Shown: piece after piece, positions 63,859 through 64,000 of the stretch
Numbering within the stretch: position 1 is the stretch's first letter
Layout: every line of letters starts with the position of its first letter
NCBI GenBank assembly: GCA_045592125.1
Contig: JAZNUE010000045.1
Coordinates: 36,073-100,072, forward strand
Direction: 5' to 3'
Length of the DNA stretch: 64,000 nucleotides
Origin: HGM04593 sp045592125
Lineage (GTDB): Bacteria; Bacteroidota; Bacteroidia; Bacteroidales; Bacteroidaceae
Notes under the pieces: model-generated
What the model was told of the DNA's origin: nothing
The model's database searches: none
Seen by the model: the letters and a program-made list of their open reading frames with translations, nothing else
Position numbers and translations under genes: made by a program

Positions 63859-64000
63859 TCATTCTATATTTGCACTGTCATTGACTCGTTTTGCTTTTCG
63901 CAACCCAAACGGCATAACCTGCGGCTATGCTGCGTTTGACCTGTTGCTGCAAAACTCGTCGATAACAAAAAAGGTCATTGACTCGTTTTGCTTTTAGCCA
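63859..64000. repeat. Structured repeat family 2, locus 2 (after mutB), running off the window
   Basis: The 40-bp leader is identical to locus 1. The stem-loop module (63899-63948) is the same length as locus 1 but differs at 18 positions, with six compensated base pairs. The tail GCAAAACTCGTCGATAACAA follows, and the leader core recurs at 63974, again 97 bp on. The third module starts AGCCA and is cut by the window end. The orientation is the same as locus 1, so the pair are direct repeats around mutAB. Confidence 0.9.

Noticed and set aside
63800..63997. Plus-strand open frame of 65 codons after mutB
   Set aside because: It runs across the terminator hairpin and repeat family 2 and has no homologue-like features.

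Overview
The window reads as a chromosomal segment of a Gram-negative Bacteroidales bacterium; genus and family cannot be fixed from sequence alone. Four things point there. Promoters upstream of many genes carry the Bacteroidetes -7 element TAnnTTTG, usually as TATCTTTG or TACATTTG. The complex I locus has fused nuoCD and lacks nuoE, nuoF and nuoG. Two large secreted proteins end in a glycine-rich tail of the T9SS sorting type. LpxK indicates lipid A. Most genes are housekeeping; I see no transposase, integrase, phage or CRISPR array.

Layout: 1-3090 (-) is a purL cut by the window edge. 3342-4112 (+) is a ZIP metal transporter behind a strongly palindromic upstream region. 4277-14298 (+) is an 11-function complex I operon, nuoA-B-CD-H-I-J-K-L-M-N. 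14540-23303 (-) holds a 59-residue peptide gene and a 2847-residue secreted M60-like metallopeptidase with four discoidin-like modules. 23687-26300 (+) is metY, a TonB-C-terminal protein and pgeF. dus (-) and a U32 peptidase gene (+) diverge from a mirror-image promoter at 27317-27360. 28758-38709 (-) is a long head-to-tail run: rsmF-like methyltransferase, dsbD-like, GH3-like, Ig-like lipoprotein, cysS, M28 peptidase, sufE. 39011-40370 (+) is thyA-folA. 40489-43132 (-) is an ExbB/ExbD motor operon preceded by tRNA-Ser(GGA).

The right third holds lpxK-punA-thiL-imm17 (+), then mnmA-xseA-xseB and ilvE-trmB-Dabb-mrp (-), then MATE, cytidylate-kinase-like and phosphoesterase genes (+), a secreted endonuclease I with topB (+), and mutA-mutB (methylmalonyl-CoA mutase, +). 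The energy genes fit an anaerobic or microaerobic gut-type Bacteroidales: a Nuo complex without the NADH module, and methylmalonyl-CoA mutase of the succinate-propionate route. The M60 protein suggests use of host or dietary glycoproteins.

The most interesting content is in the short intergenic repeats, of which there are at least three families. The best is a 97-bp-period element found before mutA (59477-59641) and after mutB (63859 to the window end). Its two full hairpins differ at 18 positions, yet six base pairs are changed on both sides so that pairing is kept. This is direct evidence for a selected or actively spread structured element. A second family lies between nuoM and nuoN and, as two tandem 92-bp copies, before mrp. 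A third sits in both convergent gene gaps (26296, 28611) and overlaps the stop codon of the upstream gene. Five copies of a 7-bp unit also lie in frame inside mnmA, a potential frameshift hotspot.
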